The notes under the pieces were generated by a model. The model saw nothing but the letters and a program-made list of their open reading frames with translations. It had not been told where the DNA came from and did no database searches. 64,000 nucleotides of DNA from Argyresthia goedartella. Taxonomy: Eukaryota > Arthropoda > Insecta > Lepidoptera > Argyresthiidae. The stretch spans positions 25,900,501 to 25,964,500 of the forward strand of contig OX463824.1 in the NCBI GenBank assembly GCA_949825045.1, read 5' to 3'. Position numbers and translations under genes: made by a program. Of the stretch, positions 32,401 through 35,613 are shown piece after piece; position 1 is the stretch's first letter; every line of letters begins with the position of its first letter.

Positions 32401-35146
32401 CGTCATGCCCCGATGCGCTAATTTTAAAATTTAAAGCTATTGTTTAAAGTTCTTATTATTAATTCAGTTTCTGTTTCTCATATGGTGATGGGAATATACT
32501 ACAAAACCTTTGTCTACATTTACACCACAATAGTGTATCGATTGCTCCCACGGGCGCGTAATGCCGTATTTGGCAGTCAGTCTCCAACAAAATAGGCGCC
32601 GCTGATATAGCCAGATACGGCATTTTGCGCCCTTGGGAGCAATTGATACACTGTTGCTATTCGTGTTTCATAACAGACTCGGGCCCCAGAAGCGGATGTG
32701 GATGCAATTTTATTCACTTGATTAATTTGCACAGGACTTGGGATCGGCGCTATAGAGAATATCGCCTGTAAGGGGTACCTAGTATTTGCCCGTTCACTAA
32801 CAAACTACCGATTTTGTAGGATCCTCTTGGGCGTCAATTGATCCTTTTATTATTATTACGAGCCCACCATGTCCCACTGCTGGGCAAAGGCCTCTCTCCC
32901 CCTCTTCCACTCTATCCGATCCTGAGCGGTCTCCCTCCACTCCTTGTCCCATAGACCCAACTCATCACTCCATCTCTTCCTGGGTCGGCCACGCTTTCTC
33001 TTTGCATTTTCTGGGAGCCAGTCTGTGGCTCCCTTAGCCCAGCTATTCGGCAGCATCCGAGCAACATGGCCGGCCCAGTCCCATTTTAGTTGGGCAGCCT
33101 TCTGAGCTACATCTATTTATCTTTGTTCGGGAGCGTAGCTCTGTAATCCGGATCCGGTCTAAAATCCGAACACCGAGAATACTGCGCTCCATGTTTCTCT
33201 GGCAAACCCCGAGTTTGAACCTTTGCGCGTCAGTCAAAGATCAGGTTTGGACTCCGTAGGTAAGGATGGGAAGAATTCACATGTCCATGAGCTTGCCTTT
33301 CAGGGACAACGGAAGTTGTCCCTTCATGAGCTCCTTCATAGACCAAAAGCTCTTCCAGGCATTGTCGACGCGTCTATCGACTTCCTTGTCTTGTCGCGCC
33401 GGGAAAGAGACTATTTGGCCTAGATAGATATATTCCTGGACATATGCAATTCTCACCCCATCCACGTCTACCGCATGCTCCTTGCTGTTAGACATGACCT
33501 TGGTCTTTGACATGTACATGCTAAGTCAAACCTCGAGGCTTGCATGGCTGAGTTGTTGCAGCATTGTTTGTAGCTCAGAAGGTGAATTAGAAAACAGGAC
33601 TATATCATCGGCGAAACGAAGGTTTGTAAGCTTCGCCTCGCCTACGTCTATACCCCTGCTCTCCCAATCTGGCTCTAGTGTCTTGAAGACCTCTTCCAAC
33701 ACGCTCGTTTAAAGTTTAGGGGAGAGAGGATCGCCCTGCTTGACGCCTCTTTCAATTGGAAATGATGGACCCGGAAACTGTAATTTAATTGATGCTGTAC
33801 TGTTTCTATAAATTTCCTTGATGAGGCTGATGTAGTGTGTATTTATATCTTGACTATGGAGTGCTGTAATTATGGATGTGTATGTCAAACTATCCAATGC
33901 CTTTGAGAAGTCGACGAAGGCAATATATAGAGGGACGTTATATTCGTGATACTTCTCAATAATCTGGTTCAGTGTATGGAGATGATCTGAGGTCGACATA
34001 CCGGGTCGAAACCCAGCCTGCTCGGGTGGTTGAGCTCGGTCGAGTAGACCAGATATGCGGCGCTCTATCACTTTGATAAAAGCCATATACAGGTGGGATT
34101 TAAGGCTGATAGGACGGTAGTTGCCGATATCTGATCGCTCGCCTTTTTTGTGAAGGAGTATGATTTCCGAGTGGCACATGTTGACTGGAAATCGTCCGGA
34201 ATGCATTAGAGAGTTGAAAAAGTTAGTGAAGTGTGGTAGTAAAATGGGTTCGCCCAACTTCAACACTTCTGTTGATATGCCGTCATGGCCCGGACTCTTG
34301 TTGAACTTCATTGAGCGAAGGGCGCAATGAACCTCATAGCCAGTGATTGGGTGTATGTTATCAGGGCAACAGAATGCTATAGCAGGTTGTTGTTCGGTTG
34401 TATTCGTCATTCTAGTGTAAAGGTTCTGGTAGAAGTTAGTGCAAATATTTATAATTTTGGTCCTGTCCCTCTGTTTATTTCCGTTTGTGTCTTTTAGGCA
34501 AGTGATCCATGATTTGTTTTATGATATTCTTTTCTTAGCAATTTTGAGGGATTTATTATTTTCTAACGCTGTTTGTACTAGCTTTGTGTTATATTATCTA
34601 ATATCTTATTGATCTTTTTACTTTTCTATCCAGCAGTCTATATTCTTCACCGCTTCTATCATCTTTGTAGTCCTGTCGTTTATCAATAAGCTGTAATGTA
34701 TCTGTTGAAAGTTTTTTAAGTTTTGGTTTTGTTTGTTTAATTTTATTGCTTGCTTTTCTTACACACTGTTGAATATTTATGTACTGTTCCTGCACATCAT
34801 CTTTATCTATATTTTGTAGCAATCCAAAACTATTTTTGAGTTCTAATTGAAAATGGTCTGCATTAGCCATCAAAGTATTTCTGTTCAAATGTCTAGTGCG
34901 GCTCTTAAATAATTTCAGGCGGTGTAGTTTTGTATCAAAAACCAATTTGGTGCGGAGTGGTCTGTGATCAGAGACAAATTTAATATTATTAATTACGCTG
35001 ACGTCAATTGATCTTAATCACCATAATTTCTCTTACAGATGCACACCAAATCGTGTACAGTAGACCGTCAAATGCCAGCGACTGCCAAGCCTCCGGAGCA
35101 CAAATTATGCGGAATGTGCACACCAGTGTTCCCTAAGTTTGTGTAG
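1557..35146 (+). CDS. ZAD-domain C2H2 zinc-finger protein, ten exons, 466 residues
   Basis: Exons: 1557-1712, 2031-2156, 4157-4334, 7793-7908, 7999-8215, 19627-19753, 26263-26411, 27481-27561, 28347-28489, 35039-35146. Every intron is GT-AG and the phases agree throughout, giving 1401 nt with one terminal stop. Residues about 20-97 form a ZAD (CRWC at 23-26, CNSC at 64-67), a dimerisation domain of insect transcription factors. An acidic linker follows (about 95-175). Fingers start at Cys 178, 202, 229, 261, 289, 316, 346, 375 and 417; finger 8 is atypical (one residue between His391 and Cys393) and finger 9 is C2HC. A sequence-specific nuclear DNA-binding role is expected from the family; targets are unknown. 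No ortholog name can be given from sequence alone. Introns 3, 5, 6 and 9 are large and full of transposons. Confidence 0.88.
2031..2156 (+). CDS. Zinc-finger gene exon 2 (second half of ZAD)
   Basis: Acceptor TTTATTTCAG precedes 42 codons. They contain CNSC (second zinc pair of the ZAD) and the helical tail ending LVDVLKK before donor GTATGT. Phase 0 on both sides. Confidence 0.88.
2865..2927. repeat. Short direct repeat, 42-bp period
   Basis: CGCTGCTTATGCTGACAGCGG at 2865-2885 recurs with one change at 2907-2927, inside GC-richer sequence than its surroundings. Two copies only; no function evident. Confidence 0.6.
2955..3035. repeat. Shortened relative of the 32528-32656 MITE
   Basis: AATAGTGTAT near 2957 and ATACACTATT at 2991-3000 are inverted. 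The 3' flank (CGTGT then ATCATAAGAGGCTCGG) matches the flank of the MITE at 32528-32656. The internal part is mostly missing. The shared flank shows both sit inside a larger common repeat. Confidence 0.55.
3106..3166. repeat. Near-perfect 26-bp hairpin
   Basis: CTATTGAGGTACATTCC at 3106 is mirrored by GGAATGTGCCTCAATAG ending at 3166. The arms are 26 bp with two or three mismatches around a 9-nt loop. The size resembles a precursor small-RNA hairpin, but it could equally be a decayed MITE. Confidence 0.6.
3475..3622 (+). repeat. R1 repeat copy
   Basis: Carries ACTTAAGTTTATATTTTAAG, CACCCCCTTTACCCTTCACC and TAGGCTACCGCAGTATTTTG, then AATCAGTATTTTTGATGTGC and TTTAATATTTCCC. These match the copies at 43455 and 50690. 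The AACCTAACACGAAG block is missing. Confidence 0.7.
4157..4334 (+). CDS. Zinc-finger gene exon 3 (acidic linker)
   Basis: Acceptor ATTTTACAG precedes 59 codons plus one base, rich in Glu and Asp (for example EAGEEAVES and TEYEDGE). Donor is GTTTGT. The leftover G joins AT of exon 4 to make Asp154. No fold is recognisable; it is probably an unstructured spacer between ZAD and fingers. Confidence 0.8.
4505..4632 (+). mobile_element. SINE family a, 3' body fragment
   Basis: GTCTTGGATGTTTATATGAG, GTGACGTCGCTGTTTCTGG, TTCCCACGACACTGG and GGGGCCAGAAGCAATG match the body of the SINE at 49574-49800. The tRNA-like head is absent, so this copy is 5'-truncated. It abuts the 3' end of LINE C. Confidence 0.75.
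5062..5096. repeat. (GT)n microsatellite inside LINE C 3'UTR
   Basis: An uninterrupted GT run followed by GA-rich and further TG-rich sequence to about 5190. The LINE C copy in intron 9 has a comparable TG-rich tract at the same relative place, so this is part of the element rather than a random microsatellite. Confidence 0.8.
5226..7514 (-). CDS. LINE C reverse transcriptase ORF
   Basis: An uninterrupted frame of about 760 codons. Key RT motifs: APGWDGITV and NYRPISVLPSISK (fingers), FLDLKKAFDTVS (motif A), GVPQGSVLGPTLF (motif B) and YADDTAIVF (motif C, catalytic Asp pair). The first codon at 7514 is TTG; the frame is open further upstream into the endonuclease tail (TREENCLDHF), so no true start is present because of 5' truncation. 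The motif style resembles the CR1/Jockey assemblage; the exact clade is not assigned. The intact RT suggests a fairly recent insertion, but the truncated copy cannot be autonomous. Confidence 0.85.
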   Translation of the reverse strand: MKIDRVSKSAFIAVLNTSVTDHLLTLLKLSNSTKTVKKWKTVITYENALTSLESKGLSDLILQKDPNIVATKLIEKLTESLQENTKQIHIPKSKRTIKPWISQGILRCIRNRNKMQRKLSSDPDNEILRITFRRYRNFCNNLIKKLKRRYDRELLDKSRKNPKSMWNTINNMTKFKPKKTQNTSLLNSHSSPDLSVNLTNKYFADIGRNLAEDIQSRAINNEQILPDPQLQSFVLLETDPSEVHSVLVSLKADSAPGWDGITVKFLNMANRLVVPIISHLVNLCLDKGLFPTVLKKSIITPVYKEGDKDDCTNYRPISVLPSISKILEKIINNRLLKYLNAYNILSEKQYGFRQSLSTEDAVISLTSLIVENVDKQKKCLTVFLDLKKAFDTVSGSILVQKLENIGIRGNPLDLLTSYLHDRTQRVKIGPYISEETSISYGVPQGSVLGPTLFLIYINDLCNMKVNNGQIFTYADDTAIVFTGSSWSKVKEMTETGLSRIGNWLKRNLLTLNSSKTNYICFTTTVKTQPETDFYIKIHESTNCLNDDFPCSCPVINKVSHIKYLGVILDQTLTWKLHIDLIIGRIRKLTWVFKILRHIATKQILSKIYVSLVQSVIIYCIPVWGGAIKTKFIEIERSQRSLLKIMYFKPHLFPTNELYQSCRELTVRKLYILNIIMKLHRKLEFDPNLTIKRRKHNVAPAHIVSTEYAYRQYKNQSSLLYNLANKELNIFPMTFYHCKKLITDWLMEKNYDETEVLIRNKTK
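7793..7908 (+). CDS. Zinc-finger gene exon 4 (start of finger 1)
   Basis: Acceptor CTTTTGTTTCAG; the first two bases complete Asp154. It encodes an acidic stretch and then CPHC, the cysteine pair of finger 1, ending NLK before donor GTAAAC. The histidines of this finger come from exon 5. Confidence 0.88.
7999..8215 (+). CDS. Zinc-finger gene exon 5 (fingers 1-3, start of 4)
   Basis: Acceptor TTTTCCCCAG. It opens with IHLMTH, completing finger 1, then CKVC...HMLTH (finger 2, 11-residue loop), CKIC...HVSTH (finger 3) and CPLC, the first half of finger 4. The last base G is completed by exon 6. Donor GTAAGT. The intron before it is only 90 bp; the one after is 11.4 kb. Confidence 0.9.
8424..8589. 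mobile_element. 166-bp MITE with 3-bp CAG target duplication
   Basis: GGGGGTTACCACAA at 8424 is mirrored by TTGTGGTAACCCCC ending at 8589. The inverted similarity continues inward (CCGATTCAAATTAGGTT and its counterpart). CAG occurs at 8421-8423 and 8590-8592. No coding capacity. Confidence 0.75.
8600..9044. other. Unassigned intronic sequence
   Basis: AT-rich, with several CAAACCTAGG/GGTTTGACC-type words in both orientations between 8615 and 8800. Similar words recur near 19080-19180, so a decayed repeat is likely. Nothing coding is visible. Confidence 0.4.
9045..9790 (+). pseudogene. LINE B, 3' end of ORF2 and 3'UTR
   Basis: Two overlapping frames (9048-9272 and 9241-9660) encode the C-terminal part of a LINE ORF2: VYFSYFHSIMSYGILLWG, KRAIRAIYQL, then NTRNKNRLALSLFRLSKVG and KIPQESLILPEKRFKNYVK. 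A frameshift lies near 9240. The 3'UTR contains GCCGGCGAATTTCCTTAG and ends near AACGTTG-type and TTTATTTATATTA sequence by 9790. It is 5'-truncated and related to LINE A and LINE D. Confidence 0.8.
9841..10300 (-). pseudogene. Possible LINE ORF1 remnant
   Basis: A minus frame (10115-9921) reads LLKQQLEVLSTSVDRRECY and RRRKVLLFHGVQQEDDE. This resembles the segment after the coiled coil in L1-like ORF1 proteins (KVLVFHG-type motif). No flanking RT of that type is present. A short isolated fragment; low confidence. Confidence 0.35.
10313..10860 (+). pseudogene. BEL/Pao integrase C-terminal fragment
   Basis: The frame 10313-10642 includes QRFWILWSTSYLHTLQTRTK, QVGELVLMKEDGLPPLQW and PGKDGVIQVVDL. 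This is the typical sequence at the end of BEL/Pao integrases (compare the copy at 60600-60800). No LTR or upstream pol is visible. GC-richer sequence up to about 10860 may be the rest of the element's tail. Confidence 0.65.
10885..11000 (-). repeat. LINE D-type 3' terminus (minus)
   Basis: CCAAATTCCAAATTCCAAATG followed by TCTTTATTACTGTAGATATTT is the reverse complement of a LINE 3' end with a TTTGGA-type tail. It matches the terminus near 52012-52060 in all but the repeat unit. Confidence 0.5.
11357..11450 (+). repeat. LINE D-type 3' terminus (plus)
   Basis: GTGGTCCAATTTAGAGAAGAG, TTTGCTAAGTATATGTAAAT and ATACTTTGACTTTGAC are the plus version of the last 100 bp of LINE D. The TTTGAC repeats mark the 3' end. 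Confidence 0.65.
11632..12221 (-). mobile_element. LINE B minus copy, 3'UTR part (interrupted)
   Basis: Read on the minus strand, GCCGGCGAATTTCCTTAGAC, ACTCTCCCAGAGCTTCTTGC and the end ATAAGTAAGTATAATTTTGA match the 3'UTR at 9580-9790. An R1 repeat (11722-12050) is inserted in it. Its ORF part lies 5.3 kb away at 17525-17930, because LINE A inserted between them. Confidence 0.75.
11722..12050 (+). mobile_element. R1 repeat, most complete copy
   Basis: It starts GATTACCAAAAC and ends TTTTGGTGATC, a short imperfect inverted pair. In between are CACCTATTTTACTACCAGTA, GGATAAATGATCACCAAAC, the TTCTTACATGTTCAACC block and the CACCTAAGCTACCGCAG block. LINE B sequence continues on both sides, so the boundaries here are well bracketed. 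About 330 bp, non-coding; a non-autonomous DNA element is the simplest reading. Confidence 0.65.
12467..15345 (-). pseudogene. LINE A ORF2 (AP endonuclease + reverse transcriptase), interrupted
   Basis: Endonuclease: NVVHQNIQGM near 15300, CITEHFLK near 15200, MSVYRPPDS, FIICGDFNVNLL, and ITATSATCIDNIF then LTSDHSGQIG. RT: ADAHGLSVKII, NFRPISILPTLSKIFEKLIL, FCDLSKAFDCVHHD (motif A), GVPQGSILGPFLFLVY (motif B) and LFADDTSLIF (motif C with Phe instead of the usual Tyr). Damage: an in-frame TAA at 15202-15204, another between 14473 and 14445 in the same frame, and a frameshift between 13621 and 13588. The C-terminal half (ILLWGHAANANSIFFLQIRA) matches LINE B and D. Confidence 0.88.
15408..16440 (-). 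pseudogene. LINE A ORF1 C-terminal part, SGNH/esterase-like domain
   Basis: An open frame of 314 codons (16352-15408), extending upstream through a further coiled-coil stretch (ERVELINEIDDYRLCLEK). After a proline-rich spacer comes YIMYSDELGKNMGLQLSQ, which resembles the first SGNH-hydrolase block of CR1-clade ORF1 proteins, then TTLIILIGRREN and IILFAFPFSQS. The last block reads DRYYLSKFYTKQIA, where the family's catalytic histidine would be Tyr, so hydrolase activity is doubtful. It is joined to the 16597-16992 coiled coil by a frameshift. Confidence 0.7.
16597..16992 (-). pseudogene. LINE A ORF1 N-terminal coiled coil
   Basis: 131 codons of heptad-rich Leu/Glu/Lys sequence (VELKLKATLLELKKSQELC, ALKEELSELDIQCQDLSAQ). 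It begins MLTRSKMSTRD and is likely the natural start of ORF1. The frame breaks after 16597 relative to the esterase part. A role in ORF1 multimerisation is inferred from family knowledge. Confidence 0.7.
17525..17930 (-). pseudogene. LINE B minus copy, ORF2 C-terminal part
   Basis: The minus frame has HVRKNVNLFKTAGDIHTINT and NKLALPLFRPSYVGTSYMG, closely matching the copy at 9241-9660. The following GCATGGTCCATACCAT and GCGATGGATCA words match 9508-9556. At that point sequence switches to LINE A, and LINE B continues at 12221 with about a dozen bases missing. Confidence 0.78.
18180..18990 (+). pseudogene. LINE endonuclease fragment (plus strand)
   Basis: VMHQNMQGFI near 18280, ILCMTEHWLQESA, RGGSLILVKDGF, then after a frameshift RIIVCGDFNVDSLD and APTRITASSATCLDNVF, and SSDHTGQIVVF near 18870. 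This is the first two-thirds of a LINE A/B-type endonuclease. The RT is absent. It lies 250 bp from a minus-strand 3' fragment of the same kind of LINE, which could reflect a 5' inversion during insertion or two separate insertions. Confidence 0.75.
18991..19626 (+). other. Intron 5 sequence before exon 6
   Basis: No gene. Includes decayed repeat words shared with 8615-8800 (CTAGGTTTGACTTAAAAT, AAAACCTAGGATAAACC) and a segment resembling 8260-8420 (GGGGTCGGCATAAGTGTCGG). The last 60 bp are AT-rich and lead into the exon 6 acceptor. Confidence 0.4.
19627..19753 (+). CDS. Zinc-finger gene exon 6 (fingers 4 and 5), cryptic short exon
   Basis: 127 bp after acceptor GAATGGTTTCAG and before donor GTGAGT. 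Two bases complete the Gly left by exon 5, giving GKKFKWRSSLHKHLRYH, which finishes finger 4. Then CPTCRRAFPSPSTLKVH begins finger 5. The last two bases CT join T of exon 7 to give Leu, and exon 7 supplies Arg-His, so finger 5 ends H-M-L-R-H. Phase and finger geometry on both sides fit exactly, which a chance match would not do. Without it, exons 5 and 7 are out of phase. Confidence 0.87.
19754..20205 (+). other. Start of intron 6, unassigned
   Basis: No recognisable coding sequence or repeat. A lysine/isoleucine-rich open stretch near 19790-19900 has no family resemblance. Confidence 0.35.
20206..20544 (+). pseudogene. LINE reverse transcriptase fragment (plus)
   Basis: SITSSVKLKATDDIQLAMD and VVALLDFSSAFNGVDFDIL correspond to the region around RT motif A of a LINE (consensus LLDFSKAFDTVD). 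Motifs B and C are lost. It abuts the 3' end of the R1-like LINE at 20545. It resembles the RT at 45240-46237. Confidence 0.6.
22389..22446. repeat. Inverted repeat at the LINE E insertion edge
   Basis: TTTAACTCCCTGCGAAATTG at 22388 is mirrored around a short spacer by CAGTTCCGCAGGGAGTTAAA ending near 22446. The right arm is the start of the LINE E sequence, so the left arm is a small inverted copy of it. Confidence 0.65.
22415..23611 (+). pseudogene. LINE E 3' end (plus) inserted in the R1-like LINE
   Basis: SQFRRELKWLPVRLHRDTHI, RERFDFLPLTRPPRSHMSS and VFIFKNRLKEHYLS are the C-terminal tail of a LINE ORF2. The 3'UTR is interrupted by an RTE fragment (22775-23433) and ends after AATAAAATATACGAAATAAA near 23611, where the R1-like LINE resumes. 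Confidence 0.7.
22775..23433 (+). pseudogene. RTE-clade LINE 3' fragment (plus)
   Basis: The frame 22775-23353 has FADDIVLFSNSPSELQTML (RT motif C), MNMSKTKVMSN and RKRGRPRKRWSDKLG, then WRETAQDRIE and, after a stop, the FAQQWDMVGS equivalent. It ends in an (AAT)n tail at 23403-23432. It is closely similar to the minus-strand RTE at 32844-35001 but lacks about 150 bp between ILPILSW and AKRATDW. 5'-truncated. Confidence 0.85.
25491..25692. other. Unassigned AT-rich sequence
   Basis: AACCTAACC/AACCTAACAG words and an A-run. No coding sequence or known repeat end recognised. Confidence 0.35.
25693..26085 (+). pseudogene. LINE ORF2 C-terminal remnant
   Basis: Across two frames: RTSHAVSILTTPQHNTAS near 25925 and VILLWNPLPCTIRDSLTLNI near 26010. 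This resembles the W-N-x-L-P tail of LINE ORF2 proteins. It is followed directly by a reversed SINE. Confidence 0.55.
26096..26185 (-). mobile_element. SINE family a, truncated copy
   Basis: Read on the minus strand: a B-box-like GATTCGATC region is degenerate, then CCCCAGGTCTTGGATG, ACGTCGCTGTTTCTGG and TTCCAACGAC. The body ends early at the LINE remnant. It lies 78 bp upstream of exon 7. Confidence 0.65.
26263..26411 (+). CDS. Zinc-finger gene exon 7 (end of finger 5, finger 6, start of 7)
   Basis: Acceptor AATTTCCCCACAG. The first T completes Leu307, then RH finishes finger 5. CRECSSTFTQKSSLSKH...MH is a canonical finger 6, and CGQCGHLFMNK begins finger 7. Donor is GTATCA after a single G. 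Confidence 0.88.
26987..27262 (-). mobile_element. SINE family b
   Basis: Minus-strand head carries the B-box-like GGATTCGAATC complement, then ACGTTCAGTATTTCGGATGA, CACGTTAAAC, CTACTATCGCTACATGG, CAACCCGCACTGAGCCAGC and GTGCCCCTCGGTGGGGACA. The same body occurs at 44714-45013 and 51205-51480. The tRNA-like head suggests a Pol III SINE. Confidence 0.75.
27268..27428. repeat. Tandem duplication, about 120-bp period
   Basis: AAAACATTTGCCGAGTGTTG then ATGAGCACTGTTGACGC at 27269-27305 recurs as AAAACATTTGCCGAATGTTG and GCACTGTTGACGC near 27389-27427, just before the exon 8 acceptor. Confidence 0.65.
27481..27561 (+). CDS. Zinc-finger gene exon 8 (end of finger 7, start of 8)
   Basis: Acceptor TCTGTTTGCAG. 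G plus AG makes Glu357, then SMALHMSRTH completes finger 7 (His-x4-His). A canonical linker-like RGDKPYK and CRQCDRTFA of finger 8 follow. The donor GTGAGA is inside what would otherwise read as Cys-Glu; splicing there leaves T, completed to Tyr by exon 9. Confidence 0.85.
27693..28143. mobile_element. MITE with ~64-bp terminal inverted repeats, carrying an R1 copy
   Basis: GGTTAAATCAGACACTTCAC at 27693 and its mirror ending GTGTCTGATTTAACC at 28143 continue inward to GTTTAACCAAGC on each side (about 64 bp, a few mismatches). The interior holds an R1 repeat at about 27830-27985, so R1 inserted later or is carried along. Lies in intron 8. Confidence 0.8.
27830..27985 (+). repeat. R1 repeat copy inside a MITE
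   Basis: TTTTGAGTATTTTTTGTTG, TTCTTACATGTTCAACC, ACACGAAGGATAAAG and CACCTAAGCTTCCGCAATG match the R1 core. The outer parts seen at 11722 and 43455 are missing. Confidence 0.75.
28347..28489 (+). CDS. Zinc-finger gene exon 9 (end of finger 8, start of 9)
   Basis: Acceptor TACTATTTCAG. AT completes Tyr384, then QKSLEKHKC. Finger 8 has the usual 12-residue loop to His391, but the next candidate ligand is Cys393, only one residue on, so the finger is atypical or non-functional. A 20-residue linker leads to CMRCGLKFDTSEHMK, the first part of finger 9. Donor GTAAGT. Confidence 0.87.
29185..29305. repeat. TG-rich tract in LINE C copy 2
   Basis: Interrupted GTGTGTGT stretches on the plus strand, equivalent to the (GT)n in the copy at 5062-5096. 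The long minus reading frame through it (Thr-His rich) is a by-product. Confidence 0.7.
29411..29451. repeat. Perfect 18-bp hairpin
   Basis: ATTCATGAATGCAAAAAT at 29411-29428 is exactly mirrored at 29434-29451 around a 5-nt spacer. Confidence 0.7.
31484..32520 (-). pseudogene. LINE F reverse transcriptase remnant
   Basis: On the minus strand near 32020-31985 LAILLDMSKAFDF is RT motif A. Around 32330-32170 NISFESGFFP, LYKTGDTDNIN and NYRPI-like sequence precede it. Motifs B and C are not recognisable. The first 200 bp (31484-31680) are plain AT-rich DNA. Confidence 0.6.
32528..32656. mobile_element. 129-bp MITE
   Basis: CAATAGTGTATCGATTGCTC then CCACGGGCGCGTAATGCCG is mirrored by CGGCATTTTGCGCCCTTGGG then AGCAATTGATACACTGTTG. 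The arms are about 45 bp, so nearly the whole element is a hairpin. The flank CGTGTTTCATAACAGACTCG is also shared with the copy near 2955. Confidence 0.75.
32844..35001 (-). mobile_element. RTE-clade LINE with 12-bp target duplication
   Basis: CGTCAATTGATC occurs at 32832-32843 and again at 35002-35013, immediately flanking the element. The 3' end (left) is an ATT/AAT-repeat tail. The 5' end is truncated in the endonuclease just before its SDHR motif. The right target copy lies 25 bp before the exon 10 splice acceptor, so intron 9's branch/polypyrimidine region was nearly hit. Length 2158 bp. Confidence 0.88.
32857..34980 (-). pseudogene. RTE endonuclease tail and reverse transcriptase, interrupted
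   Basis: KFVSDHRPLRTKLVFDTKLH is the end of the endonuclease (about 34980-34920). The 34410-33709 frame holds MKFNKSPGHDGISTEVLK, NYRPISL, YIAFVDFSKALDSL (motif A, with Leu where Phe is usual) and ERGVKQGDPLSPKL (motif B). After a stop comes LRFADDIVLFSNSP (motif C) and, in further frames, MTDAQRFKLGVCQRNMERS and RKRGRPRKRWSDELG ending FAQQWDMVGS. Several stops and frameshifts make it non-functional. The close match to 22775-23353 shows recent activity of the family. Confidence 0.85.
35039..35146 (+). CDS. Zinc-finger gene exon 10 (end of finger 9, stop codon)
   Basis: Acceptor ATTTCTCTTACAG. MHTKSC completes finger 9 as C2HC. The tail has CGMCTPVFPKFV, an extra CxxC resembling an incomplete tenth finger, and then TAG (35144-35146). 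A GTTTGT just before the stop, like the exon 3 donor, could allow an alternative longer form, but I found no matching downstream exon. Confidence 0.82.
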   Translation: MHTKSCTVDRQMPATAKPPEHKLCGMCTPVFPKFV

Positions 35147-35465
35147 CCCGGTTCCCAAGAAAAAAGTTGATTTGCATAACCTAAATCAATTTGTAGCTCC
35201 AAATAATTGTTTATTGAAGAAATAAACACATTTTGGTATATTTGGTGTACATTGATCCAGAAGCCCATATTACACGATCGTTGGCACCTGGCTCGAATGA
35301 AGTTTGTGCAAAGTACAGTTTGTACAGTACAGTAATACATATAACTAAATCCAAATTCGAATAGGAACATAATCGAAATTAGGTTTATTTAATTTTAATT
35401 TTATTATCTTAGGAAAACCAAGGTTAACAAAATTTTAATAGGGTTACAAAGTATTACACATAAAA
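35147..35465 (+). other. 3'UTR with AATAAA, then intergenic sequence
   Basis: AATAAA at 35221-35226, 75 bp after the stop, is a good polyadenylation signal. Beyond it the sequence is AT-rich without features until the repeat at 35466. Confidence 0.6.
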
Positions 35466-35613
35466 TTGGCCAAGTGCTAGTCGGACTCGCCCATGAAGGG
35501 TTCCGTTGTAGCAAGTAATTTTGTGACTGGATGTTTGTGTTGTAACTTTTTTTTCATAGTGTTTGTATGAATGACAAAGTTATCTTTGCGGTTTTTAAGA
35601 AATGTTTTATATA

